From assembly GCA_019454835.1 (NCBI GenBank), contig JACFNP010000019.1:1-55931 (forward strand): a DNA stretch of 55,931 nt. The letters run 5' to 3'. Shown here one piece after another: positions 15,575-24,255 of the stretch (position 1 is its first letter; the number at the start of each line of letters is the position of its first letter). Position numbers and translations under genes: made by a program. Origin of the DNA: Rubellimicrobium sp. (GTDB lineage: Bacteria; Pseudomonadota; Alphaproteobacteria; Rhodobacterales; Rhodobacteraceae). Under the pieces are notes generated by a model. That model worked only from the letters and a program-made list of their open reading frames with translations. It did no database searches and was not told where the DNA came from.

Positions 15575-17056
15575 ATGGCCGAGCTGACGCGCGCGGCGCC
15601 GCTTCCGGCGCTGGACCTGCGGCCCATGGTGCATGTCACGGGGCGCATCCTCGTCGTGCTGGGACTGCTCATGCTGCCCCCCGCGCTGGTCGATCACGCG
15701 GCGGGACAGGGCAATTCCGGGGCGTTCCTGTCCTCGGCGCTGGTCACCTGCGTGGCGGGCTTTCTCATGGCGCTGGCCACGCGCGGGCAGGGCGGCGGGG
15801 CGCTGTCGGTGCGACAGGCCTATTTCCTGACCTTTCTCATCTGGGTGGTGCTGCCGCTGTTCGGCGCGCTGCCCTTCATGCTGGGCGAGCCGGGCCTGTC
15901 CTTCGTCGATGCCTGGTTCGAGAGCGTCTCGGGGCTGACGACCACCGGCGCCACGGTCATCACCGGACTCGAGGCGCTGCCGCCGGGCACCAACCTGTGG
16001 CGGGGGCTGCTGCAATGGACCGGCGGGCTGGGGATCGTGTTCGTCGCCATGATCTTCCTGCCCTTCATGCGCGTCGGCGGGATGCAGTTCTTCCGGGCCG
16101 AGAACTTCGACACGATGGGCAAGGTGCTGCCGCGCGCCGCCGACATCGCCTGGGGGATCGTGCAGGTCTATCTGCTGCTCAGCGGCATCGTCGTGGCCAG
16201 CTATGCCGCGCTCGGCATGGCGCCGCTCGATGCGGTGGTGAACGCGATGGCGACGGTCTCGACCGGCGGGGTCTCGTCGTCGGATGCCTCGTTCGGCAAG
16301 TATCCCGGCGCGCTCGAGGTGGCGGGCGGGGTCTTCATGATCGCCGCCGCGCTGCCCTATGTGCGTTTCGTGCAGCTTCTGCGCGGTACGCCGGGCGCGC
16401 TGTGGCGCGATCCGCAGGTGCGGTTCTTTCTTGGTGCGCTGGCGCTGGGCATCATGATCGCGGCGGGCTGGGGCGTCATCGGCATCGGCCTGCCGGTCGG
16501 CGCCGCGCTGCGCGAGGCGTTCTTCAACATCACCTCGATCACCACCGGCACCGGCCTGTCGTCGGGCAGTTTCGCGCAGTGGGAGGGGCCCGCGCTGATC
16601 GTGGCCTTCATCCTCGGCCTGATGGGCGGCTGCTCGGGGTCGTCCTCGGCGGCGCTGTCGGTGTTCCGGGTGCAACTGATGCTGCATGTCCTGTGGGTGC
16701 GCATCCGCCTGATCCGCAGCCCGTCGCGCATCCTGCCGGTGCGCTACGGCGGGCAGAAGGTCTCGTCCGAGGTGATCGATTCGCTCATGGTGTTCGTGAC
16801 CGCGTTCCTGTTCGGCCTCGGCCTGTTCGCCGTCGCCATCGCGCTGACCGGGGTGGACACCTACTCGGCCCTGAACGGCGCCTGGATGGCGCTGGGCAAC
16901 GTCGGCTACGGCTTCGGGCCGCTGGCCACCATCGACGGCACGTTCCGGCATTACCCGGCGGCGGCCAAATGGCTGATGGCCCTGGCGATGCTGCTGGGCC
17001 GACTGGGCCTGCTGTCGCTGGTCGTGATCGCCCTGCCGGGATTCTGGAGGCGCTGA
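15575..17056 (+). CDS. TrkH-family potassium transporter (paralogue 2)
   Basis: A 493-residue membrane protein of the TrkH/KtrB family, with pore segments VSGLTTTGATVITGLEAL, ATVSTGGVSSSDASFGKYPG, SITTGTGLSSGSF and GNVGYGFGPL, and the ending PGFWRR. Compared with the minus-strand paralogue it keeps the full-length TrkH architecture, including the GCSGSSSAALSVFRVQ segment. It lies next to a NUDIX gene rather than trkA, so it probably relies on the TrkA encoded at 6394-7767. Having two TrkH proteins may give different affinity or ion selectivity; that is inference. Confidence 0.92.
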   Translation: MAELTRAAPLPALDLRPMVHVTGRILVVLGLLMLPPALVDHAAGQGNSGAFLSSALVTCVAGFLMALATRGQGGGALSVRQAYFLTFLIWVVLPLFGALPFMLGEPGLSFVDAWFESVSGLTTTGATVITGLEALPPGTNLWRGLLQWTGGLGIVFVAMIFLPFMRVGGMQFFRAENFDTMGKVLPRAADIAWGIVQVYLLLSGIVVASYAALGMAPLDAVVNAMATVSTGGVSSSDASFGKYPGALEVAGGVFMIAAALPYVRFVQLLRGTPGALWRDPQVRFFLGALALGIMIAAGWGVIGIGLPVGAALREAFFNITSITTGTGLSSGSFAQWEGPALIVAFILGLMGGCSGSSSAALSVFRVQLMLHVLWVRIRLIRSPSRILPVRYGGQKVSSEVIDSLMVFVTAFLFGLGLFAVAIALTGVDTYSALNGAWMALGNVGYGFGPLATIDGTFRHYPAAAKWLMALAMLLGRLGLLSLVVIALPGFWRR

Positions 17057-17119
17057 GGTTTGGGCGGGGGGGGCGGGGGTGGCATGTCCACGGCGGGCGG
17101 GTCAGCAAGGCGGTGCGGG

Positions 17120-17213
17120 CATCGACAGCCGCACCACCCACGACAAGGGCCACGGCCGCATCGAGACCTGCCGCGTGTCGGTCATGCGCGACACCGGCTG
17201 GCTGACCGACCCG
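17120..17213 (+). pseudogene. Remnant of an ISAs1-family transposase
   Basis: In one forward frame about 30 residues read DKGHGRIETCRVSVMRDTGWL, which matches the conserved DHGRIETR..V..D..WL segment of ISAs1-type transposases as I remember it. No start, no catalytic triad and no flanking inverted repeats are present, so only a fragment is left. It lies in the 259-bp gap between trkH paralogue 2 and ctaA; the rest of that gap is very GC-rich and shows nothing else. Confidence 0.65.
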
Positions 17214-17315
17214 CGCAGACTTCCCGGCGCGCCCCGCCCCCCGCCGCCCTGCTTGCGGCGCCCTCCGGCGCGCCCTAGGTTGCGGCGGATCTTACCGGGG
17301 GCAGAGGGGGCTTGC

Positions 17316-18464
17316 ATGACCGGAACCGGCGGCGCGAAGGGGCGCATGGTGTTCGAGGAGGTTGCGTCCGGCGCACGGATCGAGACCCGTCCCGGCGGCA
17401 TAGATCACGGCCGCCGCGAATCGCGCGGGGCGATCCGGGCCTGGCTCTGGCTGCTGTTCGTGCTTGTCGCGCTGATGATCGCGGTGGGCGGGCTGACGCG
17501 GCTGACCGGATCGGGGCTGTCGATCACCGAGTGGAACCCGGTCACCGGCGCCATCCCGCCGCTGAACGCCGCCGACTGGCAGGCGGAATACGACCTCTAC
17601 CGCGCCAGCCCGCAATACGAGAACCTCAACCAGGGCATGGAGCTGCGCGAATTCCAGTTCATCTACTGGTGGGAATGGGGCCACCGGCAACTGGGCCGCC
17701 TGATCGGGCTGGTCTGGGCGGCTGGCTGGCTGGGGTTCCTCGTGGCACGGCGCATCCCGCCGGGCTGGACCTGGCGGCTGTTCTGGCCCGGTGTCCTGAT
17801 CGGCGTGCAGGGGGCCATCGGCTGGTGGATGGTCCATTCGGGCCTTCAGGACGGGATGATCGCCGTCGCCTCGTACCGGCTGGCCACGCATCTGGGGGTG
17901 GCCTTCCTCATCCTCGGCCTGATCGCCTGGGACGCGACGCTGCTGCGGCGCTCCGAGGTCGCGCGGATGCAGGCCCGCCGCCTGCGCGAGCCGGTGCTGG
18001 CGCGCGGGGCCGCCGGGGTGACGGCGCTGCTGTTCGTGCAGATATTGCTGGGCGCGCTGGTCGCGGGCATCGACGCGGGCCGGGCCTTTCCGACCTGGCC
18101 GCTGATGGGCGACGGCTTCCTGCCGCCGTTCCCCTTCGACCTGACGCCGCTGTGGCGCAACTTTTTCGAGAACGACGGCCTCGTGCAGTTCATCCACCGC
18201 ATGACCGGCTATCTGGTCTTCGTGCTCGGCCTCTGGCTGGCGTGGAAGGCGCGCTCGTCGCCGCACACCGACACCCGGCGCGCCTTCGGCGCCTTTGCGG
18301 TGATGCTGGTGGTGCAGGTTGTGCTCGGCATCGTCGCGGTGCTGACCTATGCGAGGCTTGATGCCGCGATCACCCACCAGATCGGCGCGGTGGTGCTGTG
18401 GGTGCTGATCCTGCGCGCCCGCGTCCATGCCTGCTATCCTGTCGCGCGTTCGGTGAGGGACTGA
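17316..18464 (+). CDS. ctaA: Heme A synthase
   Basis: A 382-residue integral membrane protein that oxidises heme O to heme A for aa3-type cytochrome oxidase. It has about eight hydrophobic helices; conserved motifs include GGLTRLTGSGLSITEWNPV, EFQFIYWWEWGHRQLGR (heme-ligand His), QGAIGWWMVHSGL, HLGVAFL, GALVAGIDAGRAFPTWPLM, VQFIHRMTGY and ITHQIGAV. This is the alphaproteobacterial (type 2, COX15-like) form. ATG 17316 follows AGAGGGGG; the ATG at 17346 is an alternative. The next gene starts one base after its stop, so the two are coupled, though functionally unrelated. Confidence 0.96.
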   Translation: MTGTGGAKGRMVFEEVASGARIETRPGGIDHGRRESRGAIRAWLWLLFVLVALMIAVGGLTRLTGSGLSITEWNPVTGAIPPLNAADWQAEYDLYRASPQYENLNQGMELREFQFIYWWEWGHRQLGRLIGLVWAAGWLGFLVARRIPPGWTWRLFWPGVLIGVQGAIGWWMVHSGLQDGMIAVASYRLATHLGVAFLILGLIAWDATLLRRSEVARMQARRLREPVLARGAAGVTALLFVQILLGALVAGIDAGRAFPTWPLMGDGFLPPFPFDLTPLWRNFFENDGLVQFIHRMTGYLVFVLGLWLAWKARSSPHTDTRRAFGAFAVMLVVQVVLGIVAVLTYARLDAAITHQIGAVVLWVLILRARVHACYPVARSVRD

Positions 18465-18465
18465 C

Positions 18466-19920
18466 ATGACCGCTTACGACGATCTCATGGCGTTCCAGCG
18501 CCAGACCGAGGCGCTGGCACAGGTCTCGGGCCGTCTGGGCTGGGATCAGGAAGTGATGATGCCCGAAGGCGCCGCCGCGCAGCGCGCCGAAGAGATGGCG
18601 GCGCTGGAAACCGTGCTCCATGCCCGCCGTTCCGATCCGCGCATCGGCGAATGGCTTGATGATTGCGTGACGATGGACGAGACCGGCCACGCCAACCTGC
18701 GCCTTGTCCGCCGCCAGCACGAACGCGCCATCCGGGTGCCCGCGCGGCTGGCGGCGGAACTGGCGCGCGTCACCTCGCTGGCGCAGGGCATCTGGGCAAG
18801 GGCGCGCGCCGACGAGGACGTGGCCGCCTTCCTGCCGGTGCTGGGCGATGTCGTCCGCCTGCGCCGCGAGGAAGGGGCGGCGCTGGCGCAGGGCGGCGAT
18901 CCCTATGACGCGCTGCTGCACGACTACGAACCCGGCACGACCAGCGACGATCTGGCCGCGATGTTCGCCCGCCTGCGCCCGCGTCTGGTGGCGCTGCGCG
19001 AAAAGGCCCTTGCCGCGCCGCCCGCGCCACGGCTGACGGGCAGCTTCCCCGAGGCCGGGCAGCTTGCGCTGGCCCATGAGGTCGCCCGCGCCTTCGGCTA
19101 TGACTTCGAGCGCGGGCGGCTCGACAAATCGGTGCATCCGTTCACCGCCGGTTCGGGCGACGACGTGCGCATCACCACCCGCACCGACGAGGCCGATCCG
19201 TTCAACTGCCTCTATTCGACCATCCACGAGGTCGGCCACGCGCTGTATGAACAGGGCATCGACGGGGCGCATCTGCTCACGCCGGTGGGGCAGGGCGCGT
19301 CGATGGGGGTGCACGAAAGCCAGAGCCGCATCTGCGAGAACCAGATCGGCCGCTCGCGGGCCTTCACCGGCTGGATTTACGGGCGGATGCGCGACATTTT
19401 CGGCGATTTCGGCATCGCCTCGGAGAATGATTTCTTCCGCGCCGTGAACCGGGTGGCGCGGGGCCATATCCGCACCGAGGCCGACGAGGTGCAATACAAC
19501 CTGCACATCCTGCTGCGCTTCGATCTGGAACAGGCGCTGATGCGCGGCGATCTGGCGACGGGCGATCTCGAAGCCGCCTGGAACGACCGCTTCCTTGCCG
19601 ATTTCGGCCTTGCGGTGGACCGGCCCTCGCACGGGATGTTGCAGGACGTGCACTGGTCGGCGGGGCTGTTCGGTTATTTCCCGACCTACAGCCTCGGCAA
19701 TGTCTATGCGGGCTGCCTTCATGCGGCATTGTGCCGCGACCTGCCCGCGCTCGACGCCGATCTCGCGCGCGGCGACCCCGGCGCCGCGATCCGCTGGCTT
19801 CATGCGAAGGTGCACCGTTACGGCAGCCTGCACGACCCGCTGGCCACGATCACCCGCGCCATCGGCGGCGAACCCGGCGAGGGGCCGCTTCTCGACTATC
19901 TCGAGGCCAAGTTCGGCTGA
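18466..19920 (+). CDS. M32-family metallocarboxypeptidase
   Basis: A 484-residue zinc carboxypeptidase of the Taq/M32 family, removing C-terminal amino acids from peptides in the cytoplasm. The zinc site HEVGH (His254, Glu255, His258) and the downstream HESQSR (third ligand Glu284) are present, as are GRLGWDQEVMMPEGAAAQRAEE at the N-terminus and PTYSLGNVYAG near the C-terminus. Length matches the family. The start follows the ctaA stop by one base, with GGTGAGGGA serving as ribosome binding site inside ctaA. Confidence 0.94.
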   Translation: MTAYDDLMAFQRQTEALAQVSGRLGWDQEVMMPEGAAAQRAEEMAALETVLHARRSDPRIGEWLDDCVTMDETGHANLRLVRRQHERAIRVPARLAAELARVTSLAQGIWARARADEDVAAFLPVLGDVVRLRREEGAALAQGGDPYDALLHDYEPGTTSDDLAAMFARLRPRLVALREKALAAPPAPRLTGSFPEAGQLALAHEVARAFGYDFERGRLDKSVHPFTAGSGDDVRITTRTDEADPFNCLYSTIHEVGHALYEQGIDGAHLLTPVGQGASMGVHESQSRICENQIGRSRAFTGWIYGRMRDIFGDFGIASENDFFRAVNRVARGHIRTEADEVQYNLHILLRFDLEQALMRGDLATGDLEAAWNDRFLADFGLAVDRPSHGMLQDVHWSAGLFGYFPTYSLGNVYAGCLHAALCRDLPALDADLARGDPGAAIRWLHAKVHRYGSLHDPLATITRAIGGEPGEGPLLDYLEAKFG

Positions 19921-19937
19921 AACGGCGGTGCCGCCTC

Positions 19938-20023
19938 GTCATTGCGAGGAGGCGCAGCCGACGAAGCAACCCCGATGTTGTATGTGAGCGGTCGGGGTTG
20001 CTTCGGCTTCGCCTCGCAATGAC
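19938..20023 (-). repeat. R1 cloverleaf palindrome, copy 5 (reverse)
   Basis: The B1 arm comes first on the plus strand and A1 second; class I loop. CGGTGCC is found on both sides (19926-19932 and 20023-20029), a possible short target duplication but weak. It lies between the M32 gene and lipA. Confidence 0.93.
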
Positions 20024-20128
20024 GGTGCCCCGCTCGGCGCGTCCCGAAGCAGGCAACGCCGGGTGCGGGGCGCTGGCGGCGCGCGCCGGGCTGCGCTATG
20101 GAAAGGCACCTCGAGCAGGGGAAAGCAC

Positions 20129-21085
20129 ATGCGCGATCTGAACATTCCCGAACAACGCCACCCCGAAAAGGCGCACCGGCCCGACAATCCCTCGCCGCGC
20201 AAGCCCGACTGGATCAGGGTGCGCGCGCCCACGTCCGAAGGCTACAAGAAAACCCGCGACACGTTGCGCGAGAACAGCATCGTCACCGTCTGCGAGGAAG
20301 CGGGCTGCCCCAATGTCGGCGAATGCTGGAGCGCGGGGCACGCGACCTTCATGCTCATGGGCGAAATCTGCACGCGCGGCTGCACCTTCTGCAACGTGGC
20401 CACCGGCAAACCCGGCGCGCTCGACCCGTTTGAACCGGGGCGCGTGGCCAATTCGGTCAAGGTGCTGGGGCTGAAACATGCCGTGGTGACATCGGTGGAC
20501 CGCGACGACCTGGCCGACGGCGGGGCGGAACATTTCGCCATGACGATCCGCGCCATCCGCCGCCACGCGCCCGACACGACGATCGAGGTGCTGACGCCGG
20601 ACTTCCTGCGCTGCCCCGATTCGGCGCTGGAAAACGTGGTCCGCGCGCGGCCCGACGTGTTCAACCACAACCTCGAGACCGTGCCCGGCCTTTATCCCGA
20701 GGTGCGCCCAGGCGCGCGGTATTTCCACTCGCTGCGGCTGCTGCAACGGGTAAAGGAACTCGACCCGACCATGTTCACCAAATCCGGCATCATGGTCGGC
20801 CTCGGCGAGGACCGGCAGGGCGTCATGCAGGTGATGGACGACATGCGCTCGGCGGATGTCGATTTCATCACCATCGGCCAGTATCTCCAGCCGACGCCGA
20901 AACACCACCGCGTTGACCGTTTCGTCACCCCCGACGAATTCGCCGAATACGAGGCGGCGGCGCGGGCCAAGGGCTTCCTGATGGTCTCGGCCTCGCCGCT
21001 GACGCGGTCGTCCTATCACGCGGGCGACGATTTCGCGCGCCTGCGCGCGGCGCGGCTGGCGCAGATGGCGGGCGGCGCGGGCTGA
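20129..21085 (+). CDS. lipA: Lipoyl synthase
   Basis: A 318-residue radical-SAM enzyme that inserts two sulfurs into protein-bound octanoate to make lipoate. Both Fe-S clusters are visible: auxiliary cluster C55, C60, C66 ([12 protein letters not shown]) and radical-SAM cluster C81, C85, C88 (CTRGCTFC). The C-terminal serine ligand of the auxiliary cluster is in [12 protein letters not shown] 20129 has GCAGGGGAAAG upstream. It is preceded by R1 copy 5, and its stop codon runs straight into repeat R2 copy 2. Confidence 0.97.
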   Translation: MRDLNIPEQRHPEKAHRPDNPSPRKPDWIRVRAPTSEGYKKTRDTLRENSIVTVCEEAGCPNVGECWSAGHATFMLMGEICTRGCTFCNVATGKPGALDPFEPGRVANSVKVLGLKHAVVTSVDRDDLADGGAEHFAMTIRAIRRHAPDTTIEVLTPDFLRCPDSALENVVRARPDVFNHNLETVPGLYPEVRPGARYFHSLRLLQRVKELDPTMFTKSGIMVGLGEDRQGVMQVMDDMRSADVDFITIGQYLQPTPKHHRVDRFVTPDEFAEYEAAARAKGFLMVSASPLTRSSYHAGDDFARLRAARLAQMAGGAG

Positions 21086-21186
21086 GAGCATTTCGCAGCC
21101 AAATGGAACATTTGGCGCCCGCGACAATGCGACAAGACAACAAGTTAGAGCGGAGCCGCAGAATCCATGATGACGCGACCCGCTCT
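21086..21186 (+). repeat. R2 3'-UTR repeat, copy 2, after lipA
   Basis: It starts at the base after the lipA TGA. The inner stem is CCAAATG/CATTTGG (21099-21105 and 21109-21115, loop GAA), changed on both sides from the TCAAATG/CATTTGA of copy 1. The outer stem is GCATTTCGC/GCGACAATGC. The second hairpin is AGAGCGG/CCGCTCT. It fills the gap between convergent lipA and hpt and may end both transcripts. Confidence 0.9.
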
Positions 21187-21192
21187 TGGCGG

Positions 21193-21729
21193 TCAGGTGA
21201 AACGCACCGTGCCGATATAGGGCAGGTTGCGGTTGGCCTGGGCAAAGTCGATGCCGTAGCCCACGACAAAGGCGTCGGGGATAGAAAATCCGATCCAGTC
21301 GGCGGTGAAATCGACCTCGCGCCGCGACGGCTTGTCCAGGAGCGCGATGGTCCGCAGGCGGCGCGGCGCGCGCACGGCCAGGTATTCGGTCACCCGCGCC
21401 AGCGTGTGGCCGGTATCCACGATATCCTCGACGAGCAGCACGTCGCGCCCGCCGATGGCGGCGCGCAGATCCTTGAGGATGCGCACCTCGCGGCTGGATT
21501 CCATGCCGTCGCCGTAGGACGAGGCCTCGATGAAATCGACCTCGACCGGCAGGCCCAGCTCGCGCACCAGATCGGCGATGAAGATGAACGAGCCGCGCAG
21601 CAGGCCCACGACGACCAGCTTTTCGGTCCCGGCAAATTCCGTCTCGATCTCGCGCGCCAGCCCCTCGATCCGCGCGGCGATTGCCTTGGCCGAGATGAGC
21701 TGGTCGATGACATAGGGCCGGTCGGTCAC
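21193..21729 (-). CDS. hpt: Hypoxanthine phosphoribosyltransferase
   Basis: A 178-residue purine-salvage enzyme that joins hypoxanthine (or guanine) to PRPP to give IMP. The PRPP-binding motif [13 protein letters not shown] (98-110), the [12 protein letters not shown] loop and the base-binding [24 protein letters not shown] segment identify it. The start is GTG at 21729: AGGAGA lies 6 nt upstream and the protein then begins [17 protein letters not shown], as in relatives. A separate xanthine-guanine enzyme (gpt) is at 36861. Confidence 0.93.
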   Translation of the reverse strand: MTDRPYVIDQLISAKAIAARIEGLAREIETEFAGTEKLVVVGLLRGSFIFIADLVRELGLPVEVDFIEASSYGDGMESSREVRILKDLRAAIGGRDVLLVEDIVDTGHTLARVTEYLAVRAPRRLRTIALLDKPSRREVDFTADWIGFSIPDAFVVGYGIDFAQANRNLPYIGTVRFT

Positions 21730-21824
21730 GAAGCGTCTCCTGGCGGGAAGGGACTCGCAGGCGTTGAAGCATATTTCCGGCGGGGATGCCAAGGCGAAGG
21801 ACGGACGGGGGAAGGGGGTATCCC

Positions 21825-21903
21825 GTCATTGCGAGGCGAAGCCGAAGCAATCCATACCGGGGATGATGGATTGCCACGTCGCCTGCGGCTCCTCGCAATG
21901 ACG
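21825..21903 (+). repeat. R1 cloverleaf palindrome, copy 6 (forward, class II loop)
   Basis: Outer stem as in the other copies, but the inner stem is GCAATCCAT/ATGGATTGC (class II) instead of GCAACCCCGA. Arms A1 and B2. It is upstream of hpt and followed 10 nt later by copy 7. Confidence 0.92.
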
Positions 21904-21913
21904 GGGGAGCATC

Positions 21914-21999
21914 GTCATTGCGAACGAAGTGAAGCAACCCCGACCGCTCGCGCACAACCGTCGAGGTTGCTTCATCGGCTGCGCCGCCTCGCAATGACG
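21914..21999 (+). repeat. R1 cloverleaf palindrome, copy 7 (forward)
   Basis: The left arm is A2 (GCGAACGAAGTGAAGCAA, mini-hairpin AC-GAA-GT); class I loop; the right arm is a B1 variant. Copies 6 and 7 account for most of the 338-bp gap between divergent hpt and sufE. Confidence 0.92.
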
Positions 22000-22067
22000 G
22001 GGATCGCCCTCTGGACCCCCGGCCCCTGCGCGCCTAGGTCAGGGGCGACACCTGCAGGAGAACCGCC

Positions 22068-22484
22068 ATGGCCAGCGCCGCCTTCGAGGACATCGCCGAG
22101 ACGCTCGAGTTTCTCGATGACTGGGAGGACCGCTATCGCCATGTCATCGAACTGGGCCGCGACATGCCGCCTTTGGGCGAGAAATGGATGACGCCCGAAT
22201 GGAAGGTCTCGGGCTGCGCCAGCCAGGTCTGGCTGGTGCCCGAGATCGCGGGCGGGCGGTTCCACTTTCGCGGCGATTCGGATGCGATGATCGTGCGCGG
22301 GCTGGTGGCGATCCTGCACGCGCTTTATGACGGGTTGCCGCTGGACGTGGTCGGGCAGGTCGACGCGCAGGCGGAATTCGCGCGGCTCGGTCTGGCCGAG
22401 AACCTGTCGGCACAGCGCTCGAACGGGCTGCGCTCGATGATCCAGCGGATTCGCGACCACGCGGCGGCAGCGCTGGCGGCCTGA
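22068..22484 (+). CDS. sufE: SufE, cysteine desulfurase sulfur acceptor
   Basis: A 138-residue SufE-family protein that takes persulfide sulfur from the cysteine desulfurase SufS for Fe-S cluster assembly. The acceptor cysteine is Cys50 in WKVSGCASQVWL; the N-terminal LEFLDDWEDRYRHVIELGRDM and C-terminal LSAQRSNGLRSMIQRI are typical. CAGGAG precedes the ATG at 22068. It stands alone rather than inside a suf operon. R3 repeats begin 8 bp after its stop. Confidence 0.93.
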   Translation: MASAAFEDIAETLEFLDDWEDRYRHVIELGRDMPPLGEKWMTPEWKVSGCASQVWLVPEIAGGRFHFRGDSDAMIVRGLVAILHALYDGLPLDVVGQVDAQAEFARLGLAENLSAQRSNGLRSMIQRIRDHAAAALAA

Positions 22485-22492
22485 GCCGGACC

Positions 22493-22551
22493 GGGGGCTC
22501 TGCCCCCGGCCCCTGCGGGGCCTCCCCCGGAGTATTTGCGCAAGGATGAAG
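22493..22551 (+). repeat. R3 GC-rich 3' repeat, copy 1
   Basis: Two small hairpins (GGGGGCTCTGCCCCC and GGCCCCTGCGGGGCC) followed by CCTCCCCCGGAGTATTTG and GGATGAAGG. It lies directly after sufE and is of a type that, as I recall, recurs at gene ends in Rhodobacterales. Confidence 0.85.
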
Positions 22552-22561
22552 GCGCCGCCCG

Positions 22562-22622
22562 TCCCTTCACCTTTTCACAAATATCCTGGGGGGAGGCCCG
22601 CAGGGCCGGGGGGCAAAGCCCC
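22562..22622 (-). repeat. R3 GC-rich 3' repeat, copy 2 (inverted)
   Basis: An inverted copy (CCTTCAC..CAAATATCCTGGGGGGAGG..GGGGGCAAAGCCCC) facing copy 1. It directly follows the DUF1638 stop codon on the minus strand, so each of the convergent genes has its own R3 and the pair forms a large palindrome that could end transcription both ways. Confidence 0.85.
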
Positions 22623-23258
22623 CTACTTCAGGCCCGCCATCGCCACCGCAAGATCGCCGTAGCCGGTGAAGCGGCGCTCGAATTCGAGGCCCAGAAAGTC
22701 GGCGGCCTTGCGCGCGGCCTCGGTCAGGGCGGGGTCGTCGACCTGGGCGAGGTAGATCAGCTTTTCGTAATTGCCGAAATACATGTCGCGCAGTTCCGGG
22801 TGCCGGTCGAGGCCGAGCGGGCGGATGACGAATGCCTCGAACTGGCGGGCGAGGAAATCGGTCAGCCAGAAATTCGCACCCTCGCCGTCATGCGCGGCAA
22901 AGACCCTGTTGCCCTCGAAGAACGAATAGCAATGCGGCCCGTCGAGCATCGGCACGCCCAGCCGGTCGCAGGTCTTGCGCAGCAGGCCGCCGGTGCCGCA
23001 ATCGGCGTAGGCCACGAAGATCGATTCGTAGCGGTCACGCGCGTCCAGCACCGCCGCCTCGACCAGCGCGGGGATGCGCTGCGGCGAATTGTGCAGGATC
23101 GCGGGCAGGCATTGCAGGTCCATGTGGGTCATGTGGTTGGCGTCGCGGATCGCCACGATCTCGCGCGCCAGTGCCCCGCAGGCGATGACCAGAAGACGGC
23201 CTTCGCCCTTGGGAGCAAGGCCGTCCTCGGTCAGGATCCTGTCGGAAGGCGTGGACAT
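22623..23258 (-). CDS. DUF1638 protein linked to a corrinoid methyltransferase system
   Basis: A 211-residue protein of the DUF1638 family. Conserved cysteine-containing motifs are VIACGALAREI (N-terminal), LQCLPAILHNSP, VAYADCGTGGLL and GPHCYSFFEGN. The exact chemistry is unknown. Genes of this family accompany corrinoid proteins, and from memory one was shown by genetics to be needed for a split cobalamin-dependent methionine synthase in Phaeobacter. Here it starts 5 bp after the corrinoid-protein gene ends (ATG at 23258), strongly implying the same operon and process. Four conserved cysteines suggest metal or cobalamin handling, which is inference. Confidence 0.85.
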   Translation of the reverse strand: MSTPSDRILTEDGLAPKGEGRLLVIACGALAREIVAIRDANHMTHMDLQCLPAILHNSPQRIPALVEAAVLDARDRYESIFVAYADCGTGGLLRKTCDRLGVPMLDGPHCYSFFEGNRVFAAHDGEGANFWLTDFLARQFEAFVIRPLGLDRHPELRDMYFGNYEKLIYLAQVDDPALTEAARKAADFLGLEFERRFTGYGDLAVAMAGLK

Positions 23259-23263
23259 GGCCG

Positions 23264-23965
23264 TCAGGCCGAAACCCCCTGGTTGTGACGGCGCGCGATG
23301 AGATCCTTCGCCGTCTCGACCGCCACGGCCGCATCGCGGCAATAGGCGTCGGCGCCGATGGCGCGGCCGAATTCCTCGTTCAGGGGGGCGCCGCCGACGA
23401 GAACGATATAGTCGTCGCGCAGGCCCTTTTCCTTCATCGTGTCGATGACGATCTTCATGTAGGGCATGGTGGTCGTCAGCAGCGCCGACATGCCGAGGAT
23501 GTCGGGCTTTTCCGCCTCGAGCGTGTCGAGATACTTTTCGACGGCATTGTTGATGCCCAGATCGATGACCTCGAAGCCCGCGCCTTCCATCATCATCGTG
23601 ACGAGGTTCTTGCCGATGTCGTGGATGTCGCCCTTCACGGTGCCGATGACCATCTTGCCCACGCGCGGCGCGCCGGTTTCGGCCAGGAGCGGCTTGAGGA
23701 TCGCCATGCCGCCCTTCATGGCGTTGGCGGCCAGCAGCACTTCGGGCACGAACAGGATGCCGTCGCGGAAGTCGTCGCCGACGATCTTCATGCCCGAGAC
23801 CAGCGCCTTGGTCAGGATGTCGTAGGGCGCCCAGCCGCGGTCGAGCAGGATATGCACCCCTTCCTCGATCTCTTCCTTGAGGCCGTCATAGAGGTCGTCG
23901 AACATCTGCGCGACGAGATCGTCGTCGTCGAGTTCGGAAAGGATGATGTCGTCGTCTTCAGCCAT
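23264..23965 (-). CDS. Corrinoid (B12-binding) methyl-carrier protein
   Basis: A 233-residue protein with the two modules of MetH/MtaC-type corrinoid proteins: a helical B12-cap domain (about 15-95, with VHILLDRGWAPYDILTKALVSGMKIVG) and a Rossmann-like cobalamin domain holding the base-off motif D113-I-H115-D-I-G118, His115 being the cobalt ligand. A very acidic start (MAEDDDIILSELDDDD) is unusual. The neighbouring homocysteine methyltransferase and DUF1638 suggest that it carries the methyl group in a split methionine synthase. An alternative is a demethylation system, but no substrate-specific methyltransferase such as MttB is here. No B12 riboswitch is evident upstream. Confidence 0.93.
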   Translation of the reverse strand: MAEDDDIILSELDDDDLVAQMFDDLYDGLKEEIEEGVHILLDRGWAPYDILTKALVSGMKIVGDDFRDGILFVPEVLLAANAMKGGMAILKPLLAETGAPRVGKMVIGTVKGDIHDIGKNLVTMMMEGAGFEVIDLGINNAVEKYLDTLEAEKPDILGMSALLTTTMPYMKIVIDTMKEKGLRDDYIVLVGGAPLNEEFGRAIGADAYCRDAAVAVETAKDLIARRHNQGVSA

Positions 23966-24076
23966 GACTGCCTCGCCGGAACTGGGGGTTGCGGCCCTTG
24001 TGCGCTGCTTTGCCCGGCACGGCACGGCGGAATGCGACATCGGGCAGGTTTGAACCGACGCGAACCGGGCGGTGAC

Positions 24077-24255
24077 GGGGGACGCCCGGCGCAATCGGGC
24101 GGACGGCATATGCCGTCACCCGCAAACCCCGTCATTGCGAGGCGAAGCCGAAGCAACCCCGACCGCTTGCGCACAATATCGAGGTTGCTTCGTCGGCTTC
24201 GCCTCCTCGCAATGACGGGATATGCTGCGCCGCCCGATTGCCTTGGGGGGACGCC
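24077..24255. mobile_element. Extended R1 unit with outer inverted repeats and 10-bp direct repeats (candidate non-autonomous element)
   Basis: GGGGGACGCC occurs at 24077-24086 and 24246-24255. Inside these lie inverted repeats GCAATCGGGCG (24091-24101) and CGCCCGATTGC (24231-24241), a palindrome ACGGCATATGCCGT (24103-24116), and R1 copy 8 in the middle. This fills most of the 344-bp gap between the sulfotransferase-like and corrinoid genes. Confidence 0.6.
24131..24216 (+). repeat. R1 cloverleaf palindrome, copy 8 (forward)
   Basis: A1 and B1 arms, class I loop, all stems intact. It sits inside the extended unit 24077-24255. Confidence 0.93.

Noticed and set aside
15122..16951. 609-codon minus-strand frame opposite the NUDIX and trkH genes
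   Set aside because: It is composed of low-complexity Arg/Gln/His sequence and overlaps two clearly recognised plus-strand genes.
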